Shown: one piece after another, positions 10,576 through 22,452 of the stretch
Layout: every line of letters begins with the position of its first letter
Numbering within the stretch: the first letter of the stretch is position 1
Source of the DNA: Gordionus sp. m RMFG-2023
Taxonomy: Eukaryota; Nematomorpha; Gordioida; Chordodea; Parachordodidae
Assembly: GCF_954871325.1 (NCBI RefSeq)
Contig: NC_088775.1
Span: forward strand, 53,421,561 to 53,485,560
DNA: 64,000 nucleotides
Direction of reading: 5' to 3'
Position numbers and translations under genes: made by a program
Notes under the pieces: generated by a model
Databases searched by the model: none
What the model saw: only the letters and a program-made list of their open reading frames with translations
Told to the model about the DNA's origin: nothing

Positions 10576-11029
10576 TATTTTTTTTCAAATTTTCTTATTT
10601 TATTTCTAACCTTTTGCAAATCTCTTTAAGCCATTTTTAATCTTTTGTCTCTTTAAAAATAATTTATATTTTTTAATGTCATTTTTATTAACTTCTCTGT
10701 TATTTAAATTTTTTTAAATCCTATATTTGACTTTTTATAATTTTTTTCTCCTTATATTAATATTTTTAAAATTTCCCTTAATTTCTATCTCTCTTTTGGC
10801 AATCAAAATTTTTTAAAATATTTTTTAAATATATCCTCATAAAACTGTGATAAATATAAAATAATCTTAAAAATAGAATAAAATATAATACCCAAAGGAG
10901 GTTCAGGTGCACGCAATAAATTAAATCAAGAACAGGAAGAATATACATTAAATTATATACATTTAAATTTGGATTGCAAAATCCTTGCTCTTCTCAAGAT
11001 TGCGGAAATACTAAGATTCGAGGTTCTTG
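10576..11029. other. AT-rich stretch, nothing firm
   Basis: T-rich then mixed sequence. The last 120 bases may be the upstream part of the Tc1-like transposase, but I cannot align it with confidence. Confidence 0.4.
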
Positions 11030-11383
11030 ATGGTTCATTTCAACGCTCTACACGTTAGTAACTTTGTAAATGAAATACTAAATCAATCATTTTGAAGAAG
11101 GTAATATGATGAATAATGTTTTAATTAATCATAGCCATCTAATTCGAGAATCGATAGAAAGGAGAGGGCATAAAATAAAATATTTACAACAAAACAGCCC
11201 TTATCTTATTCCCATTGAAAATTTGTTTTTTCAAAAGGATTTTGTCAAAAATAATAATCCTAATAATGTGGATTAATTCGCTTTATAGAACATGGAGAAA
11301 GAGGAATATCTGAGGAAAATGTACATAATGATTTTAGAAATATGGAGACCAATATTCCAAAATATAAGAGGGGAAATTATTAA
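11030..11383 (+). pseudogene. Tc1/IS630-type transposase, 3' end
   Basis: Reading across frames gives SNFVNEILNQSF, then LINHSHLIRESIERRGHKIK followed by YLQQNSPYLIPIENLF, and finally ISEENVHNDFRNMETNIPKY before the stop. The 'RRGH...YL...SP.L.PIEN' block is the last catalytic region of Tc1/mariner (IS630) DDE transposases. The Glu of PIEN is present, but the Asp expected in the preceding D-N-x-x-x-H motif reads INHSH. There are at least two frameshifts. No terminal repeats with TA duplication were found. Confidence 0.75.
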
Positions 11384-13252
11384 TGATTAATATAAATTTT
11401 TGTTTTTTATTACTATAAATACATCGTAATTATAATGAAATAATTTGATATGCATTAAATACTAATAAAAAATTTTTTTTGCCATTAAGTGAAATTCAAA
11501 AAATTATAAGTAGAAAAAAATCATAAAATTATTATGTAGAATGAAAAAAATAAAAAAGTGAGAAGAATAAAGACAGGGAAAATAAATAAATTATTTTTAA
11601 AAAGGCAAAAATAAAAAATTGAGAAAAGATTAATAAATATTTTTTATCGATTCTGATAATAAATATTGTAACCTATATTATATTTTTTTAAATAATATAA
11701 TCATGACTGAAAATTGAAAATAAATATTATTGGCAGTATTTGTATTTAAAATTTAGAGACCAAACTATAAGGAATTTAACAATGGGGATGTATTCAATCG
11801 GTGATTAGAATAAACATAAAAATACTTGCTAAATCTTTTTCAAGTGGAAGAGGTAATGTGATAAGGTTGTTTGCATTGCGAGTACCGAGAATATTTTTAT
11901 ATGATATAGTAATATCATTCCATATGCCAAGATCATTTATCCAATCATGTAAGGGATACGATGAAGATAATGAGGAAGGCCTAAAAAATTCATAAAAAAA
12001 TTTAAATATCTTGGAATTTTAAAGATTAATTAATAACTTTAGATTGAAAAGATAATAATTAAAAACAAGCATTTACTACCACACTTTATTTATGTGACCA
12101 CTCTTATATTATAGATGCTTAAATTTTCAATTTAAGTAATAATCATGAAAACTCAATTTTTTCAAAACTTTTATTGAAAAATGTCCTACTATGCTAAAAT
12201 ATGATTATTTTCAAAATCTTTCCAAATCCTGGTTAATTTTTAAAAGAAATGACAAAATATATTGCTGTAAAATATTATTTAATATTTTTATTATAGACCT
12301 ATTATAATAGTACAATGATAATGCTAAATAATGACCAAATTTATCTATTGTATACAATCATAGACTTTATTTTTCAAATAAAACTAAGAGCATTTATTAT
12401 ATTTATAAAGAAAATGCACCCTATGCCCTTTGCATTCGTGCAATCTAAACTTGTATACTATCTTAAAATTTAACGGTTTCTAGAGATAGAAGCTTTCAAC
12501 TTGGGTCTTATACCGCTATTGCATATAGGGCCAAGATTTAAAAAATTTTCATTTCGCTACATAATGTGTTCGCCCTTTCTTTTGATCTGTTCTTCTTTGA
12601 AATGTTGCTAAAAATGATTACTGATTTATTTTTAGGTTATAATAAAATAGTTTGTTGTAATAAAAAAAATTCTCTTATGGAATTAATATCTTTTTGAATC
12701 TAAACGTTGTTGATGAGGAAACTCGTCCTACAATTGCATAAATTTGATAATCATATTTTGAAGGGACTTTCCGATTTTTCAAAGATAATATTAATAGACG
12801 TCCTCTATTATGAGTAAATTCGAAAACCCAGGATTTCTAAATTTACATAAAATATGACCATTGGTAAATCGACTTATGGCTAATATGTTTGCTAATTTTT
12901 TGTCAAACTATCATAGATAAATTTATGGAGGTCGAACCTATACCAATTTTAAAAAATTTAAGACTACAAATTGAAGAAAATAGCTAATATCTTGAAATAG
13001 GATATATAAATTAAGATGGGTAAACATTTTGGTTATCTTAGAGTTGGTGGATATCTATGCATACATAGTAATCATTTATACAAAGAAACATGACATTTTT
13101 ATTTTATTACAAATGAATACTACTACTACCAGTCATAAGATATTCTAACTAAAATTCAATCCAATATTTCAAAATTTTAATGATAAATCTAAATTACTTT
13201 ATTGATTAAAACGTTTAAATTAGACATCCTGGATTACTGAGGAGATTCCATG
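11384..13252. other. 1.9 kb without recognised gene
   Basis: AT-rich DNA. A frame at 11801-11995 reads sensible residues but matches nothing I know. The part at 12400-13060 has higher complexity and may be an eroded coding region; I could not identify it on either strand. Confidence 0.4.
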
Positions 13253-15180
13253 TCAATTCAGCGATACTTTTATCGTGAATGGATTTTATAGCGAGGTTAT
13301 CATCGCGATAATTGCTAATAACAACTATTTTATTTTGAAACATTTATTTTATAATTATATTACAATAATATTTTTTAAGCAGGTTTGATTCAATGATTTT
13401 ATATTTTAACCTTAATAACCTAGATTTGGTTTATAAAATTTATTATTGGAATATACTTTTTATGCAATCCTGTCCAATGCTTGTCTTCAAACTTCTTATT
13501 TTATTAAAATCGCGAATAAGGAACTCAGCTTTATCAATATATTAATCATTGAGTTAATTAGTTAATCTTGACTGGTGAAATTGATATTTGGGTTGCATTA
13601 ATATTTATTGTCTGATGACTTAATATTTATAAATTCATCAATCAATTTTGGGCAGGGTTGGCAAGTTGGTCAATTGAACGGAGGAATTTAACCTGGTCAA
13701 ATATTCTAAAAAACTGAAGATGAGCATTTTACTAATAATGAATTTGATGATGTATATGATATAATACAAGAATTAGGCATAAAAGGTAGTGGTGATAAAA
13801 ATAGTAAGTGATATAAATTTAAAAAGCAAACCCGGGATGTTTTATAGAAAATAATCGGGAAAACAGTAAAAGAAGCAATCAGATTCCAACCTCAAGCAGT
13901 GGAATTTAACCACTATTTACTATTAATTCCTAGTATTCAACTTCTTCAGAAAGAAATTGGTCGATTTATAATATTACGAAAACAGAAATCGATTGAAGAT
14001 TTCGATAACAAGAAAACTGTTAAAAAATATTAAAGAAAATATTCATCTTGAATATGAAAAAAATATTTATTTGAATTTGATCATATTTTACAGTCAAATG
14101 CATAACCTTTGTTTTGGCAATCACTAAACAAAACAGAATAGTTAAATAAAAACTACAACATTACTGTTTAGTCAATTTTGAATGACAATTCAAAAATAAA
14201 TTACATATAGGTTAAATAGGGGATTTCCCCAATTCAAAAAATTTATCAATCTTATTTAGTTATATTTTCAAAAAATTTAATAGGAATTTAAATCATAATA
14301 TTAATGCCAAACTTTGGTAAGCACTAATTCTGAAACTTTAAGCCAATATGTAATGTTCCTAACATTACATTTAGGTTGCTGATTCAGCATATATTTATTA
14401 CTCAGAATTAAAACTTCTTAAAGCAATTTTTACTGAATTCCCAGAAGATAAAAATTTTAATTTTGCCAGAATTGAATTTATCAGAAAGAATAATATATCT
14501 CTCAGAAATTTAAAATTCTTTTTTTTTTATTTTTTAGTGCATAAGCATGATTTTTTCAGTTTAAATATTAATCATTACTCTATGCAGGGTTTTCAAAATA
14601 TTAAAAAATAGCTATACGAAAAATTAATTTAATATTATTTATGATAAATTATAACTATTTAGCTAAATTTTTTACTCAAACTGGTGCCATTCCCCTATAT
14701 AATCAATTATAAATATTTTTGCCATTCTTGCCTCTTTATTTCGGAGTCGTATAAATTAAATTATCAAGAAAAAATAAGGAGATCTTAACTTAAAAATTAT
14801 TTGTTCCACTAAAGTTGTCTCAAAGACAAACTATTACAGATATATTTAAATGCCCTGTACGACTTACAAAATCATCTCCTAAAATCCAATAGAAATGGAA
14901 ACCAAGAAAATAATTCATTCAATTAAGAATGAAGCTTTGAATAACACTATAGAAATTCCAAAATCTTGTGGCGAAACACGTATCTCAATTAAGTCTTATG
15001 AAGCGTACAATTCACCAAACATGGAGTTCCTTTGCACCCCCGAATCCTAGCAGCCTTATCGAGCTGGTAATTCCGCATAAATATTCAATCGCTGATGATA
15101 AATATGAGGATTTCATACTTTATCGATGTTTGAAAAGATATAACTATAAATTTTAAATTTTTATTATAAACCGATAAGAA
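13253..15180 (+). mobile_element. Mutator-like 5' half, left arm of a 7-kb inverted repeat
   Basis: Starts at a terminal motif TCAATTCAGCGATACTTTTA and contains a Mutator-like transposase fragment at 14894-15156. The whole arm is matched in reverse complement by 17905-20268, including the terminal motif. Related termini are at 17324 and 60417. A 10-bp-stem hairpin, ATGTAATGTT/AACATTACAT, lies at 14348-14370. No clear target-site duplication was found. Confidence 0.7.
14894..15156 (+). pseudogene. MULE transposase N-terminal region
   Basis: Two overlapping frames give METKKIIHSIKNEALNN and then SQLSLMKRTIHQTWSSFAPP followed by NPSSLIELVIPHKYSI. The order (K-I-x-x-x-I-K-N-E-A, then L-M-K-R-T-I, then APPNP-SL-x-E-L-x-IP) matches the linker between the FLYWCH zinc finger and the catalytic domain of animal Mutator-like transposases. 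The catalytic DDE domain is absent after 15156, where the frame runs into AT-rich DNA. No intact start can be chosen. Confidence 0.7.
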
Positions 15181-17215
15181 ACTCTATTTGTTAAGATTGT
15201 TTATTAATTTATCATATGTGTTATGCAAATATCTTTATAACTAATTAAGAAATCACCTTTTAAAATTAATGACAAATATTCTAAATTTACATTTTAAAAT
15301 AATTATATAGGAATAGAAGTTCAGAAGCGTAAATCACTTACGTATTCATAATCAATATTAAATTCGGATGAGACGGATAACTTTCTGAAAATAGTATAGA
15401 TTTCTTGAAAAATGAGCATATAAAGATTAGGATATGTTGTTAGTTCTTATAAATTATTTTTTAATAAAATACAGTGATAATATTTTTTGATTTAAATATC
15501 CAAACAAAATTGATTATCTTTTTATATTTTATATACTTTAGATATACACTTATCATGTAGTACAACATTCACAGAGCTACTTATCATCACAATGTGGCTC
15601 GAATCTTTTCCACATAATATAACCACTCCAAGATAAGAGAAAACTTTAATTGTGGTGGAACAAAAATGAGTAAGGCTATCACCAATGTTTTAAAACCTGA
15701 ATCCAGGATGTTAATTTTTGACGATTTGAATTCATAAGCATAACAGATGCATCTAATAAGGGAAATATTAAAACATTTCCCTAGATCCTCCGCTATTTCA
15801 ATAAAAATAGGGCGTTTCAATAAAACTATTTTAAAAATTTTTTCTCAGATAGTAAAAAATCCAAAGACATAGCTTGTAGCAGATTTGAATAAAAATGTAA
15901 GAGTAATTAAATAAAGACTTAACCCATTTTGCCCGATTTCCCGATACTGGAACATCTTTTTTTCTTGATTTGGTAAATTTTATATTTATTTTCAAAAAAT
16001 CCTGATTTATTTTAATTCCAATTTATTGGGAAAAATGAGTATTAAATTGAACTGGTATTATTTTTAGAAAATGGTGAAATTCTTTTATATTTTTTAGTTA
16101 GACTATAATATATAATCTTTTGTGTTAAAATTTAATAAACTCAAAAAAATATAAAATAAATTATATTTTAAAATTTCTTACTATACTGGTAATAATTTAT
16201 AAAGTATAAATCTTATAATTATTTATATAATATTAATATAGTTATTATTGGAGAGTAAAGATAATATTATCAAGAAGTATTAAATTTCTTTGAACCATCA
16301 GGCGATAAGAGTCAAGATAAGGAAATTTGAGGAGATGAAGTTATAGATTGTATAATAAATATAGGAAGCTAAAATATTAGACAACTGGAATCACATAGAG
16401 AAAGAGATTTTATTAATAAAATATGTGAAATCAGCAAAAATAAAAAACTAAAACAACTAAAGATAAAATTTTTTATTTCCATAATTTACTCTTCATAAAC
16501 AATTACAAATTTATCTAATCCAAATAGAATATTTTGAATTTTTTTTTTGATTAATCATAACTTTGCAATAATCTCAATTTATTGAAGCTCGGAAAGAAGA
16601 AAAATGGTATGTCAATATTCAAATTAATTACTATTATATCAGAAAGATATGTCGATGTGCATTATCAAAAAATTGGTATATAAAAAATGAGACATGAATC
16701 TCTATGAAACTTTTAAATATATCATATTAGACATTATATAATTTACATTTCAGGTTTTATCCTTTGAGTTTCGATAAAATAGAAATAAAATGAGATTCCT
16801 TTTTTTTATTTACACAACAATTAAGAAAAATCTTTATAAAACATTAACTCCGAAAATTTAATAAAAAAAATTCTGAGAAAATAATAAATAATTATTATTA
16901 AAATCTTCTATTATTTTAAAAATAATTAAAAAATTCTACGCTTTTAATATTTTTTCTAGAATATTTGCTAAAATTTACTTTTAATGACATAAAAAAACAC
17001 ATTAAAAATTTATGTTGGGGGGGGGGGGGGCTATTGTGGTAAAAACTAAACATAAATGTCCTCTCTCGTACTCATAAAAATGGGTGAGAGACCAGAAAGG
17101 CTTATTTATTTTCGATCACATAAGATGAATGTTCCATGCTTACTTAATAGACAATAAAGTACAAAATTCCGCCCAAATGCATTTGCGGTTATGGTAACGA
17201 GGAAATGAATTATAA
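15181..17215. other. centre of the large inverted repeat
   Basis: The left part of the spacer between the two Mutator-like arms. It holds a 77-codon minus-strand frame (15587-15820) without recognisable domain and a run of 14 G at 17017-17030. No transposase catalytic domain is visible. Confidence 0.45.
17017..17030. repeat. G14 homopolymer
   Basis: Fourteen consecutive G residues in strongly AT-rich DNA. It could be a length-unstable site or an assembly artefact. Confidence 0.9.
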
Positions 17216-17219
17216 ATTC

Positions 17220-17325
17220 GAAATATTATCTAGAAATGTTTCGCGATATAACCGTCTTTATAAAATTTCTTCAAAAAAACGATATTCGTGAAAAAATTAC
17301 GCGATAAAAGTTTCACTGAATTGAC
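17220..17325 (-). mobile_element. Mutator-like terminus inside the inverted repeat
   Basis: Contains TTTCGCGATATAACC, ATTACGCGATAAAAGTTTC and ends ACTGAATTGACCTGATAC. Read on the minus strand it begins ATCAGGTCAATTCAGTGAAA, nearly identical to the terminus at 60408-60440. It could be the 3' terminus of the element that starts at 13253. Confidence 0.6.
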
Positions 17326-17904
17326 CTGATACGGTTGACCATCGCTTCCCCGTTCAGAATTGATAGGTAATAGTTCCATAGTTCAATATTTAATAGAAAG
17401 TAGTTTGCCTCTTCCAAATGTTTTAACAATAAGTTTTTCAAAAGTCTCAATAAGAAACTGGAGTAAAAATTGATTGTTAGAATAAAAAACGTAGTTTAAT
17501 TCAAATTTTCAATTATATTTAATGGTGGTACAAATGCCAAGCAAACCATCATTCATAGTTGTAAATTAAATTCCATCTATTTTATATTTCTGCGATATGT
17601 CCGGATATTATTGAATGTTTCGCCAAAAGGATTGGCCAAAATGGAAATAACAATATTTGTGTTGTGAAATGGGCAACACTTCACTAGCTTTTACACTGGT
17701 CATTCGAAATCCGTCATAATTTTTTGGAGTGCATATTAAGTTGTCACGTATAATAGTAAATATTTTTTTTATATGTTTCATAATCCTTTTTTACTGATAA
17801 ATTAAAACATTATTATTCTTAATCACATGGATTGTATAAATTTAATAAATAGAAGGTTAGACGATTTAAATATGCAATCCGAATATGATAACACGGTCGG
17901 GAAC
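17326..17904. other. spacer, nothing recognised
   Basis: No feature supported. Two ATGs followed by short frames read nothing familiar. Confidence 0.4.
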
Positions 17905-20268
17905 CGGGTTATTTATCGGGCAGCTTACTATAATAAACATTTAAATTTATAGTTTTACTTTTTCAAAAAATTTATAGAAAATCTTTCTGGACCATCGATG
18001 AAGTATGAAATCCTCATAACTTATCTGTGATTAAATGTTCATGCAGAATTACCAGCTCGATAAGGCTGCTAGAATTCGGGGGTGCAAAACTATTTGAACT
18101 TCGTGTTAGGTGAATTAATCGCTTCATAAGGGTGAAGGTAGTGCCATTGATATGGAATCACTTAATTGAGATACGTGTTTCGCCACAATAGTTTGGAGTT
18201 TCTATAGTGTTATTCAAAGCCTCATTCTTAATTGAATTAATTATTTTCTTGGTTTCCATTTCGATTGGATTTTAGGGGATGATTATGTATATCTTCTATC
18301 TTATATTTTTTTTGTAAGTCGTACAGGACATTTAAATATATCTAAGGTCAAGACATCTATAATAGTTTGTCTTTGAGATAACTTTAGTGGAACAAATAAT
18401 TTTTAAGGTAAGATCTCCTTATTTTTTCTTGATAATTTAATTTATACGACTCCGAAATAAAGAGGCAAGCATGGCAAAAATATTTATAATTGATTATATA
18501 GGGGAATGGCACCAGTTTGAGTAAAAAATAGCTATATAGTTATAATTTATCATATATGTCAATAATATTAAATTAATTTTTCGTATAGCTATTTTTTAAT
18601 ATTTTGAAAACCCTGCATAGAGTAATGATTAATATTTAAACTGAAAAAATCATGCTTATGCACTAAAAAATAAAAAAAAAGAATTAAATTTCTGAGAGAT
18701 ATATTATTCTTTCTATTCAATTCTGGCAAAATTAAAATTTTTATCTTCTTAGAATTAAGTAAAAATTGCTTTAAGAAGTTTTAATTCTGAGTAATAAATA
18801 TATGCTGAATCACCAACCTACAGTAATGTTATGAACATTACATATTGGCTTAAAGCGTCCGAATTAGTGATTGCCAAAGTTTGGCAAACTTCGTGTTTAA
18901 GGCTACGTCTTAATATTATAATTTAGATTCCTATTAAATTTTTTGAAAATATAACTAAACAAAACTGAAAAATATTTGGAATTGGGGAAATCTCTTATTT
19001 CACTTAATAATCATTTATTTTTGAATTGTCATTCAAAATTGACTCTAAACAGTAATGTTATAGTTCATATTTAGCTTCTCTGTTTTTGGTTAGTGATTCA
19101 AAAGAAGAGTTACGCATTTTACTGGTAAAATTCAAATGAACATTGTTTTCATATTTAATTTTTAAATCAACTTTCTTGTTATCGAAATCTTAAATCGATT
19201 TATGTTTTAGTAAGATTATTAACCCAATCGACCAATTTCCTTCGGATGAAGAAGTAGCTATGAATTGTGAATGCCACTTCTCTTAATAGCAATGGTGGCT
19301 AAAGCTATTTCCACTGCTTGAGGTTGGAATCTGATCGTTTCTTATGGAAGTTACTGCTATCTCCATAATTTTCTTAACATGCCGCTTTTACTTCTGAAAT
19401 TTATGATATCACTTAATATTTTGATCCTCACAACCTTGTATGCCTAACTCTTGTATTATATTACATACAATTAGTAAGATGCTCCCCTTAAAATTAAGAT
19501 TTAATAAATAAGCAGCATTGTAATTGTATTTATATTGTTTTTCCTTTTTTTAAACATATTTTTATCTTCAGATTTTTTGGAATATTTGACCAGGACAAAT
19601 ATTTTACCGTTCAATTGACCTGCCAAACTTGGCTAAAACTGATTGATGAATTTATAAATATTAAGTCATCAAACAATAAATTTTAATGCAACTTAGATAT
19701 CAATTTAGAAAGAAAGGATCAAGATTTAACTAATAAACTCAATGATTAATATATTGATAAACCTGAGTTCCTTGTGCGCGATTCTTTTAAAATAAGAATT
19801 TCGAAGAAAAGCATAAGATAGGATAGCAAAAAAAGTATATTCCAATAACAAATTTTATAAACCAGATCTGGGTTCATTAATTATTATATAAATTAAAAAA
19901 ATTACAAACTCTATCGATGAATCTTGCACCTATTTTTTAAAAAAAATTATCCAATTAATATAATTATAAAAAAAAATAAATGTTTCAAACTAAAATAGTC
20001 ATTATTAGGAATTATTGCGATATTAAATTTGCTGTAATATCTTCGCGATGTATTTTTAGCGAAATAATTCTCGCTATATTGTCTTCGCTATAAAATTTTT
20101 GCGATAAAAGTTTAGCAGTATGTATTCGCTTTAAAGGTTTCGCGATAAAAAATTTACGATATTGTCTTCAAGGAATAGTATTTGCTAAGGTAGATTCGCG
20201 ATAAAAGTTTCGATATAAAATCCATTCTATATAAATGGCATTTGCGATAAAAGTTTCGCTGAATTGAC
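17905..20268 (-). mobile_element. Mutator-like 5' half, right arm of the inverted repeat
   Basis: Reverse complement of 13253-15180 with many small changes and insertions. The outer end carries several GCGATAAAAGTTTCGC-type subterminal repeats (20040-20268) and finishes GCTGAATTGACA. These repeated TTCGCGATAAAA boxes are more numerous than in the left arm. Confidence 0.7.
18020..18265 (-). pseudogene. MULE transposase N-terminal region, second copy
   Basis: On the minus strand: METKKIINSIKNEALNNTIE, a stop, then LMKRLIHLTRSSNSFAPP and NSSSLIELVI. It has about 20 bases more than the left-arm copy between the two blocks (reading SMALPSP), and is closer there to the usual family layout. Like the left copy it ends before the catalytic domain. 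Confidence 0.7.
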
Positions 20269-20690
20269 ATAGAACCCTTTTAGGAGATTTAATTGGTAAA
20301 ATTGTCACAGCTGATTTTATTTTATTTACAAGTGAGCACAGGTTTTCAAAAAATATAGGCCAATAATCACTTTTTGATCTCAGACCTTATCAAAACAAAC
20401 TATCCTAGATTTATTTTATAGATTACCTACCGTTCCGTAATATAAAATAATATTTTTATAAGACAAAGAGAAGGGAGCAAATATATAATAAAAATAAGCA
20501 TATCAAATTTTAATGGGCATAATATAATAACAAGATGGCTTTTATCAGTCATGGCAATAAAATTCATATTTGAAACATTGTTTGGAAATTACAACATTAT
20601 TTATAAAAACTTAATTAAAAAATTATATTTCTCAAATTTTAAAAATGTATTATTTTAATATACTATTAGTCTAAATCTCCCCAAAAATCC
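20269..20690. other. AT-rich stretch, nothing recognised
   Basis: No feature supported. Confidence 0.4.
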
Positions 20691-20692
20691 TA

Positions 20693-20861
20693 CCTTCAGC
20701 CTCATCTTGGGAGTAACAAGATCTTCTGGCTAATAATGGAGGTTTAAAACTGTGGTTTGGGTTTAGAATGACGGGGTATAAAAATCACCTAAAGAGTTGA
20801 AGTCAAGAAGGGTATCCGATGGTAAAAACTAAGCTACAAAATCCCTAATAATTATAACATA
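20693..20861 (+). repeat. repeat C, copy 1 (LINE- or SINE-tail-like)
   Basis: Shares with 38427-38612 the blocks GGCTAATAATGGAGGT, AGGGTATCCGATGGTAAAAA, CTACAAAATCCCTAATAATTA. A GGCATCCG..GTAAAAAC block is common at 3' ends of RTE-like LINEs and the SINEs that use them, so this may be such a tail. It lies 190 bases upstream of an RTE-like element of the same orientation, but outside its target-site duplication. Confidence 0.6.
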
Positions 20862-21070
20862 GTATGGGCGGGGTACGGCACAAAGTATCCCTTGGGTCTT
20901 CTCACCCGTCTACGACAAAAACTTTTCTTGTTGCAGATCATATAACAAAAAATAGTGTAAAGTATTAAAGCATTATAACAAATAAATTGTATTTTAGTTC
21001 CTTTTTAATTTATTACTATGAAATTATTTATAAATAAAATTATATGATTATATATACAAAATAAATATCG

Positions 21071-21150
21071 CCGGGGTGGCCTAATGGGTAAGATGTACGA
21101 TTGGAAAAACGAGTATGAACAAAGACGCAGGTTCAATCCTGGTAAGGAAC
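21071..21150 (+). promoter_or_regulatory. tRNA-like head with A and B boxes at LINE 5' end
   Basis: Immediately after the left target-site duplication the sequence reads CCGGGGTGGCCTAATGGG, a good pol III A box, followed 51 bases later by GGTTCAATCCTGG, a good B box. The piece resembles a tRNA gene head but lacks a paired acceptor stem. Inside a LINE this could serve as an internal promoter, as in tRNA-derived SINEs. That role is inferred from the boxes. Confidence 0.7.
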
Positions 21151-21305
21151 AAAAACTTTCAAAGTTTTTCTTCGATGACTGATGTGTAAAGACATATGGT
21201 ATGATGAATTTCGGAGCTTAGAGATGACACCCCGGTCACCGACAGGCCTGGACAGCCGGGTGCTAAGGATACCTGTCCAATAAACAAATAGAAATAAATG
21301 GAAAT

Positions 21306-21990
21306 ATGAAAGCTAGGGCGTTCCCTCCATGCGAGGCGCAGGGTGTAGACCTCCATCCTGTGAAAAATAAAGTAAAGGTCAAAGCAAAGAAGACAAGACT
21401 GGCAAGTTTGAATATTGAGACGCTTAAAGGTAAGACGAGAGAATTGGCATCAATGCTGAACATGAGAAAAGTTGATATAGCGTGCATACAAGAGACGAAA
21501 TGGAAAGGACAGAAGACTTTGATGATTGGAGATGGGTATAAATTGTACTATAATGGACTTGTTAGCAATAGGAACGGTGTCGGCATCATCCTCAGTGAAG
21601 ATCTAACCTCCTCAGTAGTAGAAGTCAACAGGATCTCTGATAGACTAATGAAGATAAAACTCTGCATTGGTCAATCAATACTACACATCCTTTCATTATA
21701 TGCTCCTCAAACGGGTTGCAAGGAAGAAGAGAAAGATGATTTTAGAGCTATCCTTGATGAAGCTGTAATGGAAATCCCTAGTCATAATTGGTGGTGACTT
21801 AAATGCGCATGTGGGGAAAGCAAGAGATAGCTACAAAAGGCATCATGGTGGTTTTGGATATGGAGAAAAAAATGAGAAAGAGAGCATATACTGAAATTTG
21901 CGCAAGCCTTCGACCTTGCCTTAACCAACACCTACTATAGGAAAAAAGACAGTCATTTAATAACATACGAAAGTGGTACAAGGAAAACAC
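21306..21990 (+). pseudogene. RTE-like endonuclease domain
   Basis: The first frame (21306-21797) shows the Exo-Endo-Phos order: RLASLNIETLKGKTRELASM (metal-binding Asn region), then ACIQETKW with the catalytic Glu, then LSLYAPQTG. A one-base frameshift near 21790 separates this from GGDLNAHVG (Asp-x-Asn pair, about 21795-21820). A further stretch reads FAQAFDLALTNTYYRKKDSH after another shift. These are the standard motifs of AP-type LINE endonucleases. Catalytic residues are kept; the frame is not. Confidence 0.88.
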
Positions 21991-22452
21991 AGATAGTACA
22001 TGCTAATCTCTCGCAGAAAATATAGACTGCAAAGTCATCCCAGGAGAAGATATAGCCGCGCAATACAAGCTACTAGTCATGGATTCACACATCACAAATA
22101 AATCCACACAAAACAGATAAAACTGAAACCATGCATCAAATGGGGTAAATTAAAAACAATGACAGATGCCTTTGCAATCAATGCAAACATTGAAACAATA
22201 GATTCCTCTCAAGTCAGTGAAAAAATGTGGACAGACCTTTCATCTAGATTAATAGACACTGCCAAATTAACACTAGGCTTGACAAGGGCAGGTAACAAAT
22301 CATACAAAGAACTATGGTGGTGGAATGACAGGAGAAAAAGGCCCTTTATAAAATATGGTACAAATCCAAAAATGCAGATGACAAGTCAAGATACAAAAAA
22401 TCCAAGAGAATAGCTACAAAGGCGGTGGCTAGGGCCAAATCTATGGCATACG

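Noticed and set aside
13244-20277. target-site duplication around the whole 7-kb inverted repeat
   Set aside because: Flanking bases GGAGATTCC and AGAACCCTT do not match.
21071-21150. true tRNA gene
   Set aside because: A and B boxes are good but acceptor and anticodon stems do not pair; it is inside a LINE flanked by its duplication.
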